DNA of 64,000 nt, taken from G963676655 sp963676655. Its GTDB lineage: Bacteria; Verrucomicrobiota; Lentisphaeria; Victivallales; Victivallaceae. The stretch lies in contig CAXXKX010000003.1 of the NCBI GenBank assembly GCA_963676655.2, forward strand, positions 2,542,001 to 2,606,000, given 5' to 3'. The position numbers and the translations under genes were made by a program. Shown here piece by piece: positions 61,318-64,000 of this stretch. Under the pieces are notes generated by a model. The model had not been told where the DNA came from and did not search any database. It was given only the letters and a program-made list of their open reading frames with translations. The stretch's first letter is position 1. Each line of letters starts with the position of its first letter.

Positions 61318-62163
61318 ATGAGATTGAAAATAGTGTTGCTCTTATCGGTTTTTTGTACATTTGCATATGCCGGAAACAAAAAATTGCGGATAGTTTCACT
61401 TAGCCCGAGTTTAACCGAAACCATTTATAAACTTGGTAAAGGAGATTTGCTGGTCGGTCGCTCTATTGTTTGTAATTATCCGGAAGAAGTGAAAAAAGTG
61501 AAAGTAGTCGGAAATTTTAACAAACCGAATATCGAACGATTGGCGGTAATGATGCCGGATTACGTGGTTTGCACCGATTTTGAAAATCCGGCAGCGATCC
61601 GGAAACTGCGGGCTATGGGGATGAAAGTAATAATTATGCGTGATAAAGATATTGATGATTATTTGAATTGTGTCCAGAAATTGGGAGAGGTGATGGATTG
61701 CCGGGAACAGGCGGCAAAGGAACTGAAACGCCTGAAAACCGGGTTGGCGGAATTTAAGAAAAAGGCTGACCGCATTCCTGTTGAAAAACGTCCCAAAGTC
61801 TTTTTCATGCTATGGGACTCCCCGGTTATGTCGATTGGGAAAAAATCTTTTTTGACTAAATACATTGAATATGCTGGTGGACGCAGTATTACGGCTAAGG
61901 TCGCTCAAGGTTATTTTTCCAGTTCTCTGGAATATGTATTGGCGGCAAAGCCGGATGTGATGATTTGTCCGTCAATGCATGTGAATAAGGCAAAGGAATT
62001 TGTGATCAGGACCGGTTGGAAAGATGTTAAAGCGGTTAAAGACGACCGGGTTTACAGCGGTTTGAATCCGGATCTTATGTTCAGGCTGAGTCCGAGAATG
62101 CTGGAATCGATCCAGATTTTAAGAGATTGTATATACCCGAAAAATAGCAAGGTAAAAAAATGA
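61318..62163 (+). CDS. btuF: BtuF-like periplasmic cobalamin/cobinamide-binding protein
   Basis: A 281-residue protein; ATG 61318 with AAAAAGG upstream gives a signal peptide (VLLLSVFCTFAYA). The mature part matches the class III binding-protein fold: RIVSLSPSLTETIYKLG (the BtuF/FhuD start), then the two lobes joined by a long helix (YLNCVQKLGEVMDCREQA) and AKPDVMICPS. It would capture corrinoids for an ABC transporter not present in this window. Its stop overlaps the next ATG (ATGA), placing it in an operon with cobD-cobQ. A siderophore-binding role is the main alternative. Confidence 0.8.
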   Translation: MRLKIVLLLSVFCTFAYAGNKKLRIVSLSPSLTETIYKLGKGDLLVGRSIVCNYPEEVKKVKVVGNFNKPNIERLAVMMPDYVVCTDFENPAAIRKLRAMGMKVIIMRDKDIDDYLNCVQKLGEVMDCREQAAKELKRLKTGLAEFKKKADRIPVEKRPKVFFMLWDSPVMSIGKKSFLTKYIEYAGGRSITAKVAQGYFSSSLEYVLAAKPDVMICPSMHVNKAKEFVIRTGWKDVKAVKDDRVYSGLNPDLMFRLSPRMLESIQILRDCIYPKNSKVKK

Positions 62164-64000
62164 TTAATCATGGCGGCAATATTAATGAATTAGCCCGATT
62201 GGCCGACTGCACTCCAGAAGAAATTCTCGATTTCAGCGCCAGTATCAACCCGATGGGGCCGCCGGAATTTTTCCGTGCTGCCGTAAGCCGGGCTTTGAAC
62301 AGCATTGAAAACTATCCGCCGCCGCAGGCTGAACCTCTGCTTGAAGTTGCGGCTGATGTCTACCAGGTTCCGATAGACTTTTTAACCGCCGGTAACGGGT
62401 CTGGACAGTTGATTTTTGCGTTAAGCCGGGCATGCGGACTTAACAAAGCTCTGATTCCTGCTCCGTCGTACATCGATTATGAAAAAGCCTGTATTCAGGC
62501 CGGACTTGAAATAGCTTACTTTGAATTGTCCGCTGCTGATAATTTTGTTCCACATATGGAAGCTCTGGAAAAAGTAATCGAACCGGGGATGTTGGTTTTT
62601 ATCGGCCATCCGGGCAATCCTGCGGGGACCGCGATGGAGGCGAATGATATTCGGCAACTTGCGGCCCGCTGTCCAGAGGCGTTGATTGTAGTGGATGAGG
62701 CTTTTGCAGACTTCATCCCTCAAGATTTTTCATTACTCCCGGAAGTGCCGGAAAATGTTATTATCTTACGCTCTCTGACCAAATTCTTTGCGGTTCCGGG
62801 TCTGCGACTCGGATTTGCGATCGCACATCCGCAAATTACCGAAAAACTGCGGGAGGAAGTTCCGTCTTGGTCGGTGAACAGTATAGCTCAAGAGGTTGGT
62901 GCAAGATTGCTTCGCGACACCGAGGAGTATGCTGAAGAAACCCGGCGGCTGGTAACTTACTTGAAACAAAAGTTGTCAAACCAGTTCATCGAAACCGGCA
63001 AAATAAAAGTTTTTCCCGGGATCGCAAATTATTTGCTGATCAAGTTGAAAGAGAACATCCCTGGATTTGCGGATAAATTACTTGAACTCCACCGTTGCGC
63101 AATTCGTTCCTGCAGTAATTTCAAGGGTTTGGACGATACTTATTTCAGGATTGGCTTGAAAAATGAAGTTCAGAATGATTTTCTGGTCGAGGCAATCAAA
63201 AATGTTTTAGATAATACCCAACCGAAAGCATTTCATATTCCGGCGCGCAAGCATAAACCTTCATTAATGCTGCAGGGGACCTGTTCCAACGCGGGTAAGA
63301 GTGTTTTAACTTCGGCTTTTTGCCGGATACTTTTGCAGGACGGTTACAATGTTGCCCCGTTTAAATCTCAGAATATGGCATTGAACTCATTTGTCACCGT
63401 AGATGGCGGAGAGATGGGCCGGGCTCAAGTTGTGCAGGCGGCTGCATGTCGTTTGCAGCCGGATGTCCGAATGAACCCGGTACTGCTGAAACCATCCACG
63501 GACACCGGTTGTCAGGTTATTTATATGGGACATCCGGTCGATAATATGGAAGTCGGCAAATATTTTAATTATAAGGAACAGATTTTCGACAAAGTCAAAG
63601 CGGTGTACGATTCCCTTGAAAAAGATTTTGATGTGATAGTATTGGAGGGCGCGGGCAGTCCGGGCGAGATGAATTTGAAGAAATCCGACATTGTCAATAT
63701 GAACATGGCGCGCCATTCTGAAAGTACCGTGCTGCTGGCTGGCGATATTGACCGTGGCGGTACTTATGCGTCGTTCATCGGGACAGTGGAATCATTTTTG
63801 CCCTGGGAACGTGACCTGCTCAAAGGTTTTCTGGTTAACAAGTTCCGGGGGGATGCCTCTTTATTGCAGGCGGCTCATGATTATGTGGAGGATTTTACCG
63901 GTAAACCGGTGCTTGGTGTGATTCCTTATGTTCGTGACTTGCGGATTCCGGAGGAGGACTCGGTGGCGTTCGGATTGACGCGGCCTTGTGAAAAGTTTTC
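62160..64000 (+). CDS. Fused CobD (Thr-phosphate decarboxylase) and CobQ (cobyric acid synthase), 3'-truncated
   Basis: An open frame of 613 codons that runs off the window end. Residues 1-~350 are a HisC-like PLP enzyme: FSASINPMGPP, the cofactor-binding Asp-Glu in VVDEAFADF and the PLP Lys208 in RSLTKFFAVPG, as in CobD/CobC, which makes aminopropanol phosphate. From residue ~365 the CobQ signature appears: LMLQGTCSNAGKSVLTSAF (P-loop), KSQNMALNSF and GGEMGRAQ, and LLKPSTDTGCQVI. CobQ amidates adenosylcobyrinic diamide using Gln; the amidotransferase half would lie beyond the window. Coupled to the upstream binding protein by ATGA. Confidence 0.9.
   Translation, partial: MINHGGNINELARLADCTPEEILDFSASINPMGPPEFFRAAVSRALNSIENYPPPQAEPLLEVAADVYQVPIDFLTAGNGSGQLIFALSRACGLNKALIPAPSYIDYEKACIQAGLEIAYFELSAADNFVPHMEALEKVIEPGMLVFIGHPGNPAGTAMEANDIRQLAARCPEALIVVDEAFADFIPQDFSLLPEVPENVIILRSLTKFFAVPGLRLGFAIAHPQITEKLREEVPSWSVNSIAQEVGARLLRDTEEYAEETRRLVTYLKQKLSNQFIETGKIKVFPGIANYLLIKLKENIPGFADKLLELHRCAIRSCSNFKGLDDTYFRIGLKNEVQNDFLVEAIKNVLDNTQPKAFHIPARKHKPSLMLQGTCSNAGKSVLTSAFCRILLQDGYNVAPFKSQNMALNSFVTVDGGEMGRAQVVQAAACRLQPDVRMNPVLLKPSTDTGCQVIYMGHPVDNMEVGKYFNYKEQIFDKVKAVYDSLEKDFDVIVLEGAGSPGEMNLKKSDIVNMNMARHSESTVLLAGDIDRGGTYASFIGTVESFLPWERDLLKGFLVNKFRGDASLLQAAHDYVEDFTGKPVLGVIPYVRDLRIPEEDSVAFGLTRPCEKF

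Overview
The window looks like chromosome from a Gram-negative bacterium of the PVC superphylum, most likely Lentisphaerota or a close relative. That placement is an inference from content: secreted YD-repeat proteins, a TonB-like/toroid fusion beside ExbB/ExbD, Tat-exported repeat proteins, chitinase and SGNH esterase. No rRNA, tRNA or CRISPR array was seen.

Layout. (1) 1-10358: a probable mobile or defence-type island. It holds a tyrosine recombinase cut by the window edge, an excisionase-like protein, a kinase / PP2C phosphatase / von Willebrand A triad, a sigma-region-4-like protein, a winged-helix regulator coupled to an M48 membrane peptidase, and a HerA/FtsK-like ATPase with two small partners. 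Several of these genes share the same ribosome-binding site (GAGGTGAAA). (2) 10533-49473: a large AT-rich locus that I read as one exported-protein system. A minus-strand operon (DUF1573-thioredoxin, TPR protein, membrane-anchored protein) diverges from a 59-residue Cys-Asp peptide and two YD-repeat proteins. Two parallel modules about 8.3 kb apart follow. Each starts with a Tat-signal protein built of Cys-Asp (CD) repeats, then a large secreted protein with its own C-terminal enzyme domain (zincin-like in one, alpha/beta-hydrolase in the other), two accessory proteins and a helical-repeat protein. The second module runs into a radical SAM/SPASM maturase, TatA, TatC, a lipoprotein and, facing them, a second TatA and a CcdA-like thiol transporter with a thioredoxin domain. 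After these come a DUF1573 protein, a TonB-like/terpenoid-toroid fusion, a large TPR protein, ExbB, two ExbD and a P-loop ATPase. (3) 49470-51991: an IS66-family element whose left end supplies the stop codon of that ATPase gene. (4) 52425-58364: a membrane protein, decayed sequence, a GH18 chitinase with CBM5/12-type modules and an SGNH esterase. (5) 58499-64000: housekeeping genes: mutS, then a cobalamin operon (BtuF-like binding protein and a CobD-CobQ fusion that runs off the window).

Hypothesis for the system. The CD-repeat proteins (one with about 80 Cys-Asp pairs) are modified in the cytoplasm by the radical SAM/SPASM enzyme. The best precedent is QhpD, which makes Cys-to-Asp/Glu thioether bonds in quinohemoprotein amine dehydrogenase. 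They are then exported folded by the dedicated Tat proteins and assembled at the surface with the secreted, TPR, redox and ExbB/ExbD-TonB-like partners. The gene order and motifs are seen in the sequence; the chemistry and the assembly role are inferred.
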